From NCBI GenBank assembly GCA_020028115.1, contig JAHWYA010000107.1, forward strand, positions 1 to 6,503: DNA of 6,503 nt, written 5' to 3'. This DNA comes from Anaeromyxobacter sp. (GTDB taxonomy: Bacteria; Myxococcota; Myxococcia; Myxococcales; Anaeromyxobacteraceae). The notes under the pieces were generated by a model. The model saw nothing but the letters and a program-made list of their open reading frames with translations. It was not told the origin of the DNA and ran no database searches. Both the position numbers and the translations under genes were made by a program. Shown in pieces: positions 1 to 6,503 of this stretch (the first letter of the stretch is position 1; every line of letters starts with the position of its first letter).

Positions 1-165
1 GCCGCGGCGGTCGCGGCGGTCCGGCGCGGCGACGTCCGCCCCGGCCTGCCGGTCGAGGTGCGCCTGCCGGGCGGCGCCCTGCGCATCACGGTGTCGGAGG
101 ACCTCGCGCGCGTCACGATGCGCGGCCCGGCGGAGCGCGTGTTCGAGGGAGAGGCCGAGCTCTGA
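1..165 (+). CDS. dapF: Diaminopimelate epimerase, C-terminal end (partial)
   Basis: Only the last 54 residues and the TGA stop (163-165) are in the window; the gene begins upstream. DapF converts LL- to meso-diaminopimelate in the cytoplasm, supplying lysine synthesis and peptidoglycan crosslinks. The visible tail has the family's closing pattern: a valine-rich strand, then LPGGALRI, a short acidic turn, and V-T-M-R-G-P-A-E-R-V-F-E-G-E. In most DapF proteins this reads GG.L.I....V.M.GPA..VF.GE. The two catalytic cysteines lie in the missing part. The stop codon shares one base with the ATG of the next gene (TGATG), so the following response regulator is probably translationally coupled to dapF. 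The identification rests on a short but characteristic stretch. Confidence 0.87.
   Translation, partial: AAAVAAVRRGDVRPGLPVEVRLPGGALRITVSEDLARVTMRGPAERVFEGEAEL
145..154 (+). promoter_or_regulatory. Ribosome binding site of the 624-aa receiver protein
   Basis: GAGGGAGAGG lies inside the end of dapF and stops 10 bases before the ATG at 165. It is purine-rich and Shine-Dalgarno-like, and it supports the start that overlaps the dapF stop. The receiver domain begins within a few residues of this ATG, which agrees. Confidence 0.5.
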
Positions 166-2039
166 TGGGCGGCGCCGGGCGCATCCTCGTCGTCGACGAC
201 GAGCGCTTCTTCCAGGAGCTGTTCCGGGAGGTGCTCCAGGCCGCGGGCCACCAGGTGCGCGCGGTCGCCTCCGGCGCCGCCGCGCTCGAGGAGCTGGCGC
301 GCGAGCACTTCGACGTCCTGCTCACCGACGTCGTCATGCCGGGGCTCGACGGCATCGCGCTCTCGCGCGAGGCGCGCAAGCGCGATCCCGACCTCGAGGT
401 GGTCGCCATCACCGGCCACGACGACGTCCGGCTCGCGGTGCAGGCGATGAAGGCCGGGTGCGCCGACTTCCTCACGAAGCCGGTGGACCGCGACGAGCTC
501 GTGTCCGTCTGCGAGAAGGCGCTCGCCCGCGTGCGGCTCCGGCGCGAGCACTCGCAGCTCCTGAACGAGAACCTCGAGTTCGCGCGCTCGCAGGCGCTCT
601 ACCGGCAGGGGCTCCAGATCATGGCGACGCTCGACGGCGAGCGGCTCCAGGACCTCGCCCTGTCGGTCCTCGCCCGCGTGAGCGACGCGCAAGGGGCGGC
701 GCTGTGGGTCGCCGACGAGAAGGGAGCGCTCGCGCTCCGCGGCTACCGCGGGCTCGTCGACCGCGCGGCGCTGCCGCCGCGGATCGACCCGAAGGACCCG
801 GAGTGGGCGCCGCGGCTCTCGGAGCCGGTCCCGGCCGCCGCGCCGGGCGCGAAGGACGCCACCGAGGGGTTCCTCGTCCCGCTCCTCGCGGACGGGGAGC
901 CGGTCGGCGTGGCGCTCCTGTCCGACCGCGCGCGCGGCCGGTTCGAGCCGGACCAGCACGCCGCCGCGCAGACCGTCGCCGACTTCACCGCCATCGCGGT
1001 GAAGAACGCGCGGCGGTTCCACGCGCTCGAGCGGATCGGGCTGCGCGACCGGGACACCGGCGCCTACAACCTCGCCTACTTCATCGACTACGCGGGCAAG
1101 GAGTTCTACAAGGCGCGCCGCTACGGCCGCTCCTTCTCGCTCGTCGTCCTCTCGATCGACAACGCCGAGCAGATGCGGAAGGAGGGCGGCCGCGAGCTCT
1201 ACCGGCGCGGCCTGCGCGACGTCGTCACCGCGGTCTCGCGCGTCGCCCGCGACGCCGACATCCTCGCGAAGGTCTCGGAGAGCGAGTACTACGTGCTCCT
1301 CCCGGAGACCGACTACTTCGGCGCGCTCATGTTCCTGCGGCGCGCCGCCGAGGAGATCCGGCGCGAGGAGTCGATCCGCGAGCTCGAGAAGCGGGTGCCC
1401 GTGCTCCTCTCGATGGGGGCGTCCACCTTCCCGAAGGACGGCGAGGACTTCGACGAGCTCCTGCACTGGGCGCGCGCGCGCGTGCAGGAGCAGCGCGGCT
1501 CGCTGCTGCGCCGCCTCCACCTCGGCGACGTCGCGGCGAACGCGTTCTGGGAGCTCGCGGACCTGCTCCTCTCCGAGCGCGCGCACATCCCGGACAGCTC
1601 GCCGTCCAACCGGGTCCCGTACGACGCGGAGCTCTTCGCGGCGGCGCAGCGCGAGGCCGCGCGGGAGATCGGCCGCGATCCGCGCGCGCGCGGCCTCCTC
1701 TACGTCGGCGCCCGCGAGAAGATCGCCTCGGCCCCGGTCCTCGACGCGCTCCCCCCCGGCGAGCCGGCGTCGCGCGCGTCGGACACGAGCGTCCACGTCT
1801 ACCTCCTCGGGCCGCGCGGCCCCGACCCCGCCCGGATCGGCCACCCGCTCGTGACCGAGGTCTACGTCGACGGCGACCAGCGCTTCGCCGGCCACGAGTT
1901 CCTCCTCTTCATCTCCGAGCACGCCGCGTACGGCCTCCTGGCCGGGCCCGGCGGGCGGATGTTCCACACCTCCGACGTCCCGCTCGTCGACGCCCTCGTC
2001 TCGAAGCTCCAGACGCTCTACGACCTCCAGCCGATCTGA
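165..2039 (+). CDS. Response regulator: receiver-GAF-degenerate GGDEF-unknown C-terminal domain
   Basis: This is a cytoplasmic 624-aa signalling protein with no membrane segment. Residues 5-122 are a CheY-type receiver with acidic pair D11/D12, phosphoacceptor D55, T83 and K105, all conserved. A short helical linker leads to a GAF-like domain at about 150-285. Residues 295-440 follow the GGDEF fold, from D-x-D-T-G-A-Y-N-L at its start to S-M-G-A-S-T-F-P-K-D-G near its end. The signature motif is SESEY (371-375), the usual ND pair reads RK, and a metal aspartate appears replaced, so diguanylate cyclase activity is unlikely. R362 and D365 keep the RxxD inhibitory-site spacing, so c-di-GMP binding is possible. 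Residues 460-624 form a further domain I cannot name. The ATG overlaps the dapF stop; the next receiver gene starts 8 bases downstream. Domain calls are firm for receiver and GGDEF-like, moderate for GAF. Confidence 0.9.
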   Translation: MGGAGRILVVDDERFFQELFREVLQAAGHQVRAVASGAAALEELAREHFDVLLTDVVMPGLDGIALSREARKRDPDLEVVAITGHDDVRLAVQAMKAGCADFLTKPVDRDELVSVCEKALARVRLRREHSQLLNENLEFARSQALYRQGLQIMATLDGERLQDLALSVLARVSDAQGAALWVADEKGALALRGYRGLVDRAALPPRIDPKDPEWAPRLSEPVPAAAPGAKDATEGFLVPLLADGEPVGVALLSDRARGRFEPDQHAAAQTVADFTAIAVKNARRFHALERIGLRDRDTGAYNLAYFIDYAGKEFYKARRYGRSFSLVVLSIDNAEQMRKEGGRELYRRGLRDVVTAVSRVARDADILAKVSESEYYVLLPETDYFGALMFLRRAAEEIRREESIRELEKRVPVLLSMGASTFPKDGEDFDELLHWARARVQEQRGSLLRRLHLGDVAANAFWELADLLLSERAHIPDSSPSNRVPYDAELFAAAQREAAREIGRDPRARGLLYVGAREKIASAPVLDALPPGEPASRASDTSVHVYLLGPRGPDPARIGHPLVTEVYVDGDQRFAGHEFLLFISEHAAYGLLAGPGGRMFHTSDVPLVDALVSKLQTLYDLQPI

Positions 2040-2047
2040 TCCGATCC

Positions 2048-3505
2048 ATGCCCCCGGTCCGGAAGATCCTCATCGCCGATCCCGACGCGTCCACGGTGCG
2101 GGCCCTCGCGCCGGCGCTCCGGCAGCGCGGCTACCAGGTCCACGCGGCGCGGGACGGCGCGCGGGCGCTGCAGGTCGCGATCCTCCGGTTCCCGGACGTC
2201 GTCCTCTTCGACGAGCGCTGCCAGATGCTCGACGCGCGCACCTTCGTCCGGATCCTCCGCACGAACCCGCGCACCGAGCGGATCCCGGTCGTGCTCACCG
2301 GCGAGGCGGTGGACGCCGATCGCGCCCGGCTCGGCACCTTCCTCCGCAAGCCCTTCAACCAGGACGAGGTGCTCGCCCGCATCGAGCAGATCTTCCGGCG
2401 CGTCGAGGCCTCCCGCGCGGTCTCCGGCGAGAGCCGCGAGATCGAGGGGAACCTCGCGCAGATCCCGCTCGTCGACCTCCTGCAGATCCTCGCCGTGAAC
2501 CGGAAGACCGGGCGGCTCGCCCTCGAGCGCGAGGGCGAGAAGGCGGAGATCGCGCTCGAGAACGGGCGGGTCGTCGACGCCCGCACGCGCCACGCCGAAG
2601 GCGAGAAGGCGCTGTTCCGTCTCCTCGGGCTGCGCGAGGGGCAGTTCGCCTTCGTGCCGGGGGCGGCCCCGGTCGAGGCGCGGATCGACCGGAAGGTCGA
2701 GGAGCTCGTCCTCGACGGGCTGCGGCAGTCCGACGAGGTCGCGGCGCTGCTGCCGGCGCTCCCGGGCCCGAACGACGCCGTCGAGCTCGCGGTCCACCCG
2801 AGCGAGCTGCCGCAGGGGCTCCACCCCATCACGGCCGAGGTGGTCGCGCTCCTCCGCGCGCCCATGACGTTCCAGGAGCTCGTCGACCGCTCGACCGCGA
2901 CGGACCTCGAGGCGATGAACGCGATCGCGGCGCTCCTCGAGAAGGGCTACGCGCGCCGCGGGGCCGCCGCGCCGCCGCCGGAGGAGGTCCCCCCGCTCCT
3001 CGCGCCGCACGAGCTGCACGCCCTGCGCGCCCGGATCGCGCGCGGCCGCTCGTCGGGCAACCAGACGGTGGGCAAGATCGTCCTCGCCGGCGGCGGCCCG
3101 CTCGCGCGGAGGGCGGCGCTCGCGCGCTTCCAGACGGTGCCCGGGTGGGAGCCCGCGCCGGCGCCGGCCGCAGGGTTCGGGACCATCGGAAGGCTGTCGC
3201 TCGGCGACGGCGTCCGGGTGGACGTCACCGAGCTCCCCGGCGACGCCGCGTCGCGCCCGCTCTGGCGCCCGTTCGCGGCGGGCGCGGTCGGCGCGCTCGT
3301 GCTCCTCCCGGCGGCCGAGGCCGAGCTCCTCCTCGGAGAGCTGGCCCGGACGCTCCGGATCCCCGTCGTCGTGTGCGGGCCGACGGAGGCGTCGATCCCG
3401 CAGGTGCTCCGCGAGGTGCCGGCGGGCTTCGCCTTCGAGGGGACCGACGCAGCCGAGGGGCTGCGCGCGCTCCTCGCCGGCGCGGGCGCGCGGGCCTCGT
3501 CCTGA
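2048..3505 (+). CDS. Response regulator: receiver-DUF4388-MglA-like pseudo-GTPase
   Basis: 485 aa, with ATG at 2048 chosen because the receiver starts directly after it (M-P-P-V-R-K-I-L-I-A-D). The frame stays open far upstream, but that part is only the shadow of the preceding gene. Residues 5-118 are a receiver with D11/D13, phosphoacceptor D55, T84 and K101. Residues 131-205 are a clear DUF4388 (PATAN-related) module, with I-E-G-N-L-A-Q-I-P-L-V-D-L-L-Q and K-T-G-R-L. Residues 259-304 look like the small winged-helix-like segment that often follows it. After a proline-rich linker, residues 340-480 resemble the Ras-like GTPase MglA, but the P-loop reads GGGPLARR (348-355) and NKxD is replaced by GPTE (444-447), so nucleotide hydrolysis is unlikely. 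The TELPG segment (394-398) matches the MglA G3 region. It is probably a protein-protein signalling module co-transcribed with the upstream regulator. No strong Shine-Dalgarno is visible. Confidence 0.9.
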   Translation: MPPVRKILIADPDASTVRALAPALRQRGYQVHAARDGARALQVAILRFPDVVLFDERCQMLDARTFVRILRTNPRTERIPVVLTGEAVDADRARLGTFLRKPFNQDEVLARIEQIFRRVEASRAVSGESREIEGNLAQIPLVDLLQILAVNRKTGRLALEREGEKAEIALENGRVVDARTRHAEGEKALFRLLGLREGQFAFVPGAAPVEARIDRKVEELVLDGLRQSDEVAALLPALPGPNDAVELAVHPSELPQGLHPITAEVVALLRAPMTFQELVDRSTATDLEAMNAIAALLEKGYARRGAAAPPPEEVPPLLAPHELHALRARIARGRSSGNQTVGKIVLAGGGPLARRAALARFQTVPGWEPAPAPAAGFGTIGRLSLGDGVRVDVTELPGDAASRPLWRPFAAGAVGALVLLPAAEAELLLGELARTLRIPVVVCGPTEASIPQVLREVPAGFAFEGTDAAEGLRALLAGAGARASS

Positions 3506-3506
3506 G

Positions 3507-3529
3507 CGGGCGCTATAGCAGCGTGCCCG
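3507..3529. terminator. Possible hairpin between convergent genes
   Basis: Arms CGGGCGC (3507-3513) and GTGCCCG (3523-3529) can form a 7-bp stem, counting one G-T pair, with a 9-base loop. The hairpin sits exactly where the two convergent units meet and overlaps the last codons of mgtE. No T-tract follows on either strand, and chance hairpins are common at this GC content, so a terminator role is only a suggestion. Confidence 0.25.
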
Positions 3530-4841
3530 AGAGGATGACGCTGCCCACCGCGAAGTAGATCACGAGCCCGGTCACGTCGACGAGCGTCGCGACGAACGGG
3601 GCCGACGCGCTCGCCGGGTCGAGCCCGACGCGCCGCAGCAGGAACGGGAGCATGGAGCCGGTGAGCGTGCCGAAGCTCACGACGCCGACGAGCGAGAGCG
3701 AGACCGTCGTCGCGACGCGCAGGTAGTGCTCGCCGTAGACGTGGCCGATCTTCTGCCAGACGAGGATCCGGACGAAGCCGATCACCGCGAGGATGAGGCC
3801 GAGGGCGACGCCCGTCATCACCTCGCGCCCAGCGACCCGCCACCAGTCCCGCAGGCGCACCTCGCCGAGCGCCATCGCGCGGATGACGAGGGTGGAGGCC
3901 TGCGAACCGGAGTTGCCGCCCGACGAGATGATGAGCGGCAGGAAGACCGCGAGCACCACCGCCTTCGCGATCTCCTCCTCGAAGAACGCCATCGCCGTCG
4001 CGGTCAGCATCTCGCCGAGGAAGAGCGCCGCGAGCCAGCCCCCGCGCTTCTTCACCATCGCCCCGAAGCCCATCTCGAGGTACGGCGCGCCGAGGACCTC
4101 GACGCCGCCGTGCTTGTGGAAGTCCTCGGTCGCCTCCTCCTCGACGACGTCGACGATGTCGTCGACGGTCACGATGCCCTTCATGCGCCCCTCGGCGTCG
4201 ACGACCGGGATGGCGGGGAGGTCGCGCTCCGCGAACACGCGCGAGACCTCCTCCTGGTCCATGTCCTCCCGCACGGACACGACGTCGCCGTGCATGACCT
4301 CCCGGACGCGCTTGTCCGGCGCCGCGGCGAAGAGGTCTCGGAAGGACGCGACGCCGAGGAGGCGCTGCGCGTCGTCGAGGACGTAGGCGTAGTAGATGAC
4401 CTCGGTCCGCTCCCGCGCCTGCCTGCGGAGGTAGCTGATCGCCTCGTCGACCGTCGCGTCCGGCCGGACCCGCGCGTAGCGCGGGTTCATGAGGCCGCCG
4501 GCGTCGTCCTCCGCGTAGGCGAGGAGCGCGGTCACCTCGCGGCGCGTCGCGTCGTCGAGGAGGGCGAGGAGCCCCTCCCGCTCCTCGGGCGGCGCCGCCT
4601 GGACGAGGTCGGCGGCGTCGTCGGGCGGGAGGAGCCGGACCCACGAGCGGCGCTGGTCCGGCGGGAGCGCGAGGACGAGCTCCTCCTGGTCGCGCGCCGG
4701 GAGGGAGAGGAAGAAGTCCTCGGCCTCCGGGCGCTGGAGCTGCTCGAACCCGAGCCGCCGGTCGTCCGGCGTGAACAGGATCCACGCGTCGCGGAGGTCG
4801 TCCGCGGAGAGCCGATCCCCGGCCTGCTGCTCGACGGACAC
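3513..4841 (-). CDS. mgtE: Magnesium transporter MgtE
   Basis: 442 aa, a usual length for MgtE, the Mg2+-gated inner-membrane magnesium channel. Residues 20-125 form the superhelical N domain (repeated L-P-P-D-type helices, then D-D-A-G-G-L-M). Residues 126-245 are a CBS pair, with the linking segment R-V-R-E-V-M and the second CBS ending G-I-V-T-V-D-D-I-V-D-V-V. The acidic EEE and neighbouring residues are typical of the cytosolic Mg2+ sensor. The plug helix follows, and from about 267 come five hydrophobic segments. Family signatures are GGNSGSQ (308-314), T-L-V-I-R-A, MLPFLLRR (397-404), DPAxxSAPF and DVTG (422-425); D422 matches the pore aspartate of Thermus MgtE. Nothing is degenerate. 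The start is GTG, preceded by a strong ribosome site. The gene lies 22 bases after the hemerythrin stop and so is probably the last gene of that unit. Mg2+ gating of the protein itself is the likely control. Confidence 0.97.
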   Translation of the reverse strand: MSVEQQAGDRLSADDLRDAWILFTPDDRRLGFEQLQRPEAEDFFLSLPARDQEELVLALPPDQRRSWVRLLPPDDAADLVQAAPPEEREGLLALLDDATRREVTALLAYAEDDAGGLMNPRYARVRPDATVDEAISYLRRQARERTEVIYYAYVLDDAQRLLGVASFRDLFAAAPDKRVREVMHGDVVSVREDMDQEEVSRVFAERDLPAIPVVDAEGRMKGIVTVDDIVDVVEEEATEDFHKHGGVEVLGAPYLEMGFGAMVKKRGGWLAALFLGEMLTATAMAFFEEEIAKAVVLAVFLPLIISSGGNSGSQASTLVIRAMALGEVRLRDWWRVAGREVMTGVALGLILAVIGFVRILVWQKIGHVYGEHYLRVATTVSLSLVGVVSFGTLTGSMLPFLLRRVGLDPASASAPFVATLVDVTGLVIYFAVGSVILSGTLL

Positions 4842-4846
4842 GGCGC

Positions 4847-4856
4847 TCCCCCTCCC
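4847..4856 (-). promoter_or_regulatory. Strong ribosome binding site for the mgtE GTG start
   Basis: On the minus strand this reads GGGAGGGGGA. Its GGAGG core lies 9 bases before the GTG at 4841-4839. It fixes the non-ATG start of mgtE, and it lies wholly within the 22-base gap after the hemerythrin stop, which suggests independent ribosome entry rather than coupling. Confidence 0.65.
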
Positions 4857-4863
4857 GGTTCGC

Positions 4864-5268
4864 CTAGCGGTGCGCCTTCAGCCAGTCGCCGAGCGTCCGG
4901 TCCGTCCGGTAGATGTGCTCGCGGAGCCACTCCGTGACCCGGTTCCCGACCCGGATCACGAAGAGGTGCGACGGGCCCTCGCTCTTCAGCTCGTGCCGGA
5001 GGATCTCGAGCTCCTTCACGAACTGGCGGTGCTCCGACTGGTGGCCCTCGAGCTTCGGGTACCCGGCCTCCTCCATCGTCCGCTCCTCGGCGGCGAAGTG
5101 GTCGACGACGTAGCCGCCGAGGAACTCGAGGAGCCGGACCACCTCGTCGCGGCTCCGCCGGTCGCGGGAGGCGTCGAGGAGCCGGCCGATCCGCTGGAAG
5201 AGCTCGCGGTGCTGCGCGTCGATCTCGTCGACGCCGGTGAGGAGGAGGGGATCGAACTCGAGGGACAT
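4864..5268 (-). CDS. Bacteriohemerythrin
   Basis: 134 aa, a single-domain hemerythrin of normal length, predicted to be a cytoplasmic four-helix bundle with a non-heme di-iron site that binds O2 reversibly. All seven expected ligands are visible: H20 (D-A-Q-H), H57 and E61 (H-F-A-A-E-E), H76 and H80 (H-Q-S-E-H), and H118 with D123 (E-H-I-Y-R-T-D). It begins M-S-L-E-F-D-P-L-L-L-T-G-V-D-E-I-D, the usual hemerythrin opening where the substrate-pocket helix starts. The frame is open further upstream, but this ATG gives the family length and lies 2 bases after the stop of the 105-aa gene, so the two are probably translationally coupled. Roles known in the family include O2 storage or delivery, O2 sensing for chemotaxis, and protection of oxygen-sensitive enzymes; the sequence does not decide between them. 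No fused signalling domain is present. Confidence 0.95.
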   Translation of the reverse strand: MSLEFDPLLLTGVDEIDAQHRELFQRIGRLLDASRDRRSRDEVVRLLEFLGGYVVDHFAAEERTMEEAGYPKLEGHQSEHRQFVKELEILRHELKSEGPSHLFVIRVGNRVTEWLREHIYRTDRTLGDWLKAHR

Positions 5269-5270
5269 CG

Positions 5271-5588
5271 TCAGGCCTCGGAGGCGGCGGCCTCGCCGAG
5301 CGCCGCCCGGACGAGGGGGCTCGCGCAGAGCAGCCGGAACTCGGTCCGCGTGAGCCAGGCCGTCCGCGAGCCGCGCTTGCCGCGCAGGGTGAGCCGCACC
5401 CGCTCCGCCTCGCGCGCCACCGTCGCGGACGAGCCCGCGGCGAGGTCGCGCTCGAGCGAGCGCAGGTGGCGGTGGATGCGGAGGGCGCGCCGTCCCTCGG
5501 GCGAGGAGAGGGCGAGGAAGTACCGGTTGCGGCTGAACCGGGGGTCCTCGCGGAGCCGCTGGACGGCGCGGATGACGAAGTCGGCCAC
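5271..5588 (-). CDS. Small protein of unknown function (105 aa)
   Basis: I do not recognise a family. The frame has third positions almost wholly G or C, as in its neighbours, which argues that it is a real gene. It starts at GTG (5588-5586); an in-frame TAA lies only four codons upstream at 5603-5601, so no earlier start is possible. Shine-Dalgarno support is weak. The protein is basic and arginine-rich, mostly predicted helical, with no signal peptide or membrane segment. It has a hydrophobic-aromatic patch (S-R-N-R-Y-F-L-A-L), a central basic strand-like part (V-R-L-T-L-R-G-K-R-G-S) and an alanine-rich end. The stop lies 2 bases before the hemerythrin ATG. This tight spacing suggests that it is made with, and may work with, the hemerythrin, but that is inference from position only. 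Confidence 0.72.
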   Translation of the reverse strand: MADFVIRAVQRLREDPRFSRNRYFLALSSPEGRRALRIHRHLRSLERDLAAGSSATVAREAERVRLTLRGKRGSRTAWLTRTEFRLLCASPLVRAALGEAAASEA

Positions 5589-5617
5589 GAGGCTCGGAGG
5601 TTAGCAAAAAGGGGCGA

Positions 5618-6503
5618 TCAGGTGGGCACGGCGGTCGTCGTCGCGAGCAGCCGGTCCACCGCGGCGCGCTCGCGGCGCCGCGCGGGCCCGACGACGACGG
5701 CGATCGCGTTCCGCCGCCGGAACGTCTCGCGCGCCACGCGGAGGACGTCCGCGGGGGTGACCCCCTCGACGCGGCGGCACCGCTCCTCGAACCCCTCCGG
5801 GGACGACACCACCTCGCCCGAGCCGAACCACCCCGCGAGCTCCGCCGCGCTGTCGAGCGAGAAGGCGAGCGTCATGCGGTGCCGGCGCTGGACGCGCACG
5901 AGCTCCTCCTCCGGCACCGCGCGCGCCGCGAGGCCGCCGAGCACCCGCAGGACCTCCTCGAGCACGCGCGGGAGCTTCACCGGCGCGCAGGCGCCGTCGA
6001 CGACCGTCATCCCGGAGTCGGAGAAGCTGTCGATCCCGGCGTGCAGCGAGTACGCGAGGCCGCGCCGCTCCACCACCTCGAACGGCAGGCGCGAGGAGAG
6101 GCCGTCGTCGAGGATGCGCCGGATGCAGAGGTGGACGGGGTAGTCCGGGTGGTGCTCGGGCGGGCAGGGGAAGGAGAGCGAGAACTCCGACTGCGCGTCC
6201 TCGTGCGCGACCACCTCGAGGACGGGGCCACCCGGCCACGGCGGGGGGGCGAGATCGCTCGAGCGGCGGCCGCGCGGGAGCGCGCCGAGGTGCTCCTCGG
6301 CGAGGGCCCGCACGACGGCCGGGCGGACCGGCCCGGCGACGGCGAGGACGAGGTTCGTGCCGGTGTAGAAGCGCCCGTGGTGCGCGCGGACGTCCGCCTC
6401 GCGCAGCCGGCGGACCGTCGCCGGCGTGCCCGCGATCTTGAACGCGAGCGGGTGGCCGGCGAAGGCGATCCGCTTCGAGAGGTTGTCGGGGTCGATGTCG
6501 CGG
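5618..6503 (-). CDS. M16-family zinc metallopeptidase (partial, N-terminus outside window)
   Basis: 294 residues and the TGA are visible; the gene continues past the window's right edge. The family (pitrilysin, mitochondrial processing peptidase, PqqL-like) uses two homologous halves forming a clamp. Visible first-half remnant: D-P-D-N-L then F-A-G-H-P-L-A-F-K-I-A-G-T-P-A-T-V, followed by H-G-R-F-Y-T-G-T-N-L-V-L-A-V-A-G, the standard sequence after the zinc site. The second half has L-D-D-G-L-S-S-R-L-P and E-R-R-G-L-A-Y-S, with the Arg and Tyr that contact substrate in this family. The HxxEH zinc motif and distal glutamate would lie upstream, outside the window, so catalytic competence cannot be judged. 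A GTG at 6313 is not the start, because family sequence continues before it. The expected full length is about 420-450 aa. The next gene starts 29 bases downstream on the same strand, so it may head this unit. Confidence 0.92.
   Translation of the reverse strand, partial: RDIDPDNLSKRIAFAGHPLAFKIAGTPATVRRLREADVRAHHGRFYTGTNLVLAVAGPVRPAVVRALAEEHLGALPRGRRSSDLAPPPWPGGPVLEVVAHEDAQSEFSLSFPCPPEHHPDYPVHLCIRRILDDGLSSRLPFEVVERRGLAYSLHAGIDSFSDSGMTVVDGACAPVKLPRVLEEVLRVLGGLAARAVPEEELVRVQRRHRMTLAFSLDSAAELAGWFGSGEVVSSPEGFEERCRRVEGVTPADVLRVARETFRRRNAIAVVVGPARRRERAAVDRLLATTTAVPT

Noticed and set aside
458..2047. Long open extension upstream of the 485-aa receiver gene
   Set aside because: It is an arginine/proline/alanine-rich +frame shadow of the 624-aa gene. 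The receiver fold starts right at ATG 2048, so the extension is not real coding sequence.
4130..4175. GTCGTC/GACGAC-rich tract resembling a short repeat
   Set aside because: It is simply the codons of the acidic D-D-I-V-D-V-V-E-E-E segment of the MgtE CBS domain, which is conserved protein sequence.
2018..4937. Several long antisense or off-frame open frames (for example 2947-4785 minus, 3726-4937 plus)
   Set aside because: High GC removes stop codons from the other frames. Their translations are low-complexity R/P/A/E-rich strings, while the opposite frames encode clear known families.
5600..5615. Run of five T on the minus strand (CCCCTTTTTGC) after the M16 peptidase stop, as a rho-independent terminator
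   Set aside because: No GC-rich inverted repeat precedes it; the preceding bases are C-rich and cannot pair. The run is short, and no promoter-like hexamer pair is convincing there either.
5618..6313. M16 gene starting at the GTG at 6313 as a complete 231-aa protein
   Set aside because: The frame stays open to the window edge, and the added sequence (GHPL...GTP...FYTGTNLVLAVAG) is standard M16 family sequence. It is therefore a truncated view of a longer gene.

Overview
The window is very GC-rich, with third codon positions almost entirely G or C. Its genes include two receiver proteins with a DUF4388/PATAN module, an MglA-like domain and a GGDEF-like domain. This suggests a member of the Myxococcota, with an Anaeromyxobacter-like lineage the most natural guess; the assignment rests on composition and domain content only.

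Plus strand, left part (1-3505): the 3' end of dapF (diaminopimelate epimerase, lysine and peptidoglycan precursor synthesis) runs by a one-base stop/start overlap into a 624-aa protein with receiver, GAF, degenerate GGDEF and an unrecognised C-terminal domain. Eight bases later comes a 485-aa protein with receiver, DUF4388 and a degenerate MglA-like GTPase fold. Both receivers keep the phosphorylation residues. Neither protein shows a usual DNA-binding output domain, and no histidine kinase lies in the window.

Minus strand, right part (6503-3513, transcribed leftward): the C-terminal two thirds of an M16-family metallopeptidase, then a 105-aa protein of unknown family, a bacteriohemerythrin with all seven iron ligands, and an MgtE-type Mg2+ transporter. 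Gaps are 29, 2 and 22 bases, so the last three, and perhaps all four, are probably one transcription unit. The two units converge with only 7 bases between their stop codons.

The most notable content is the receiver-protein pair. One carries a diguanylate cyclase domain with SESEY in place of GGDEF but an apparently intact RxxD inhibitory site, which suggests a c-di-GMP receptor. The other ends in an MglA-type G domain that has lost its P-loop lysine and its NKxD motif. Both look like phosphorylation-controlled proteins built around pseudoenzymes. No mobile element, CRISPR array, tRNA or rRNA was seen, and no stretch over 30 bases lacks a gene.
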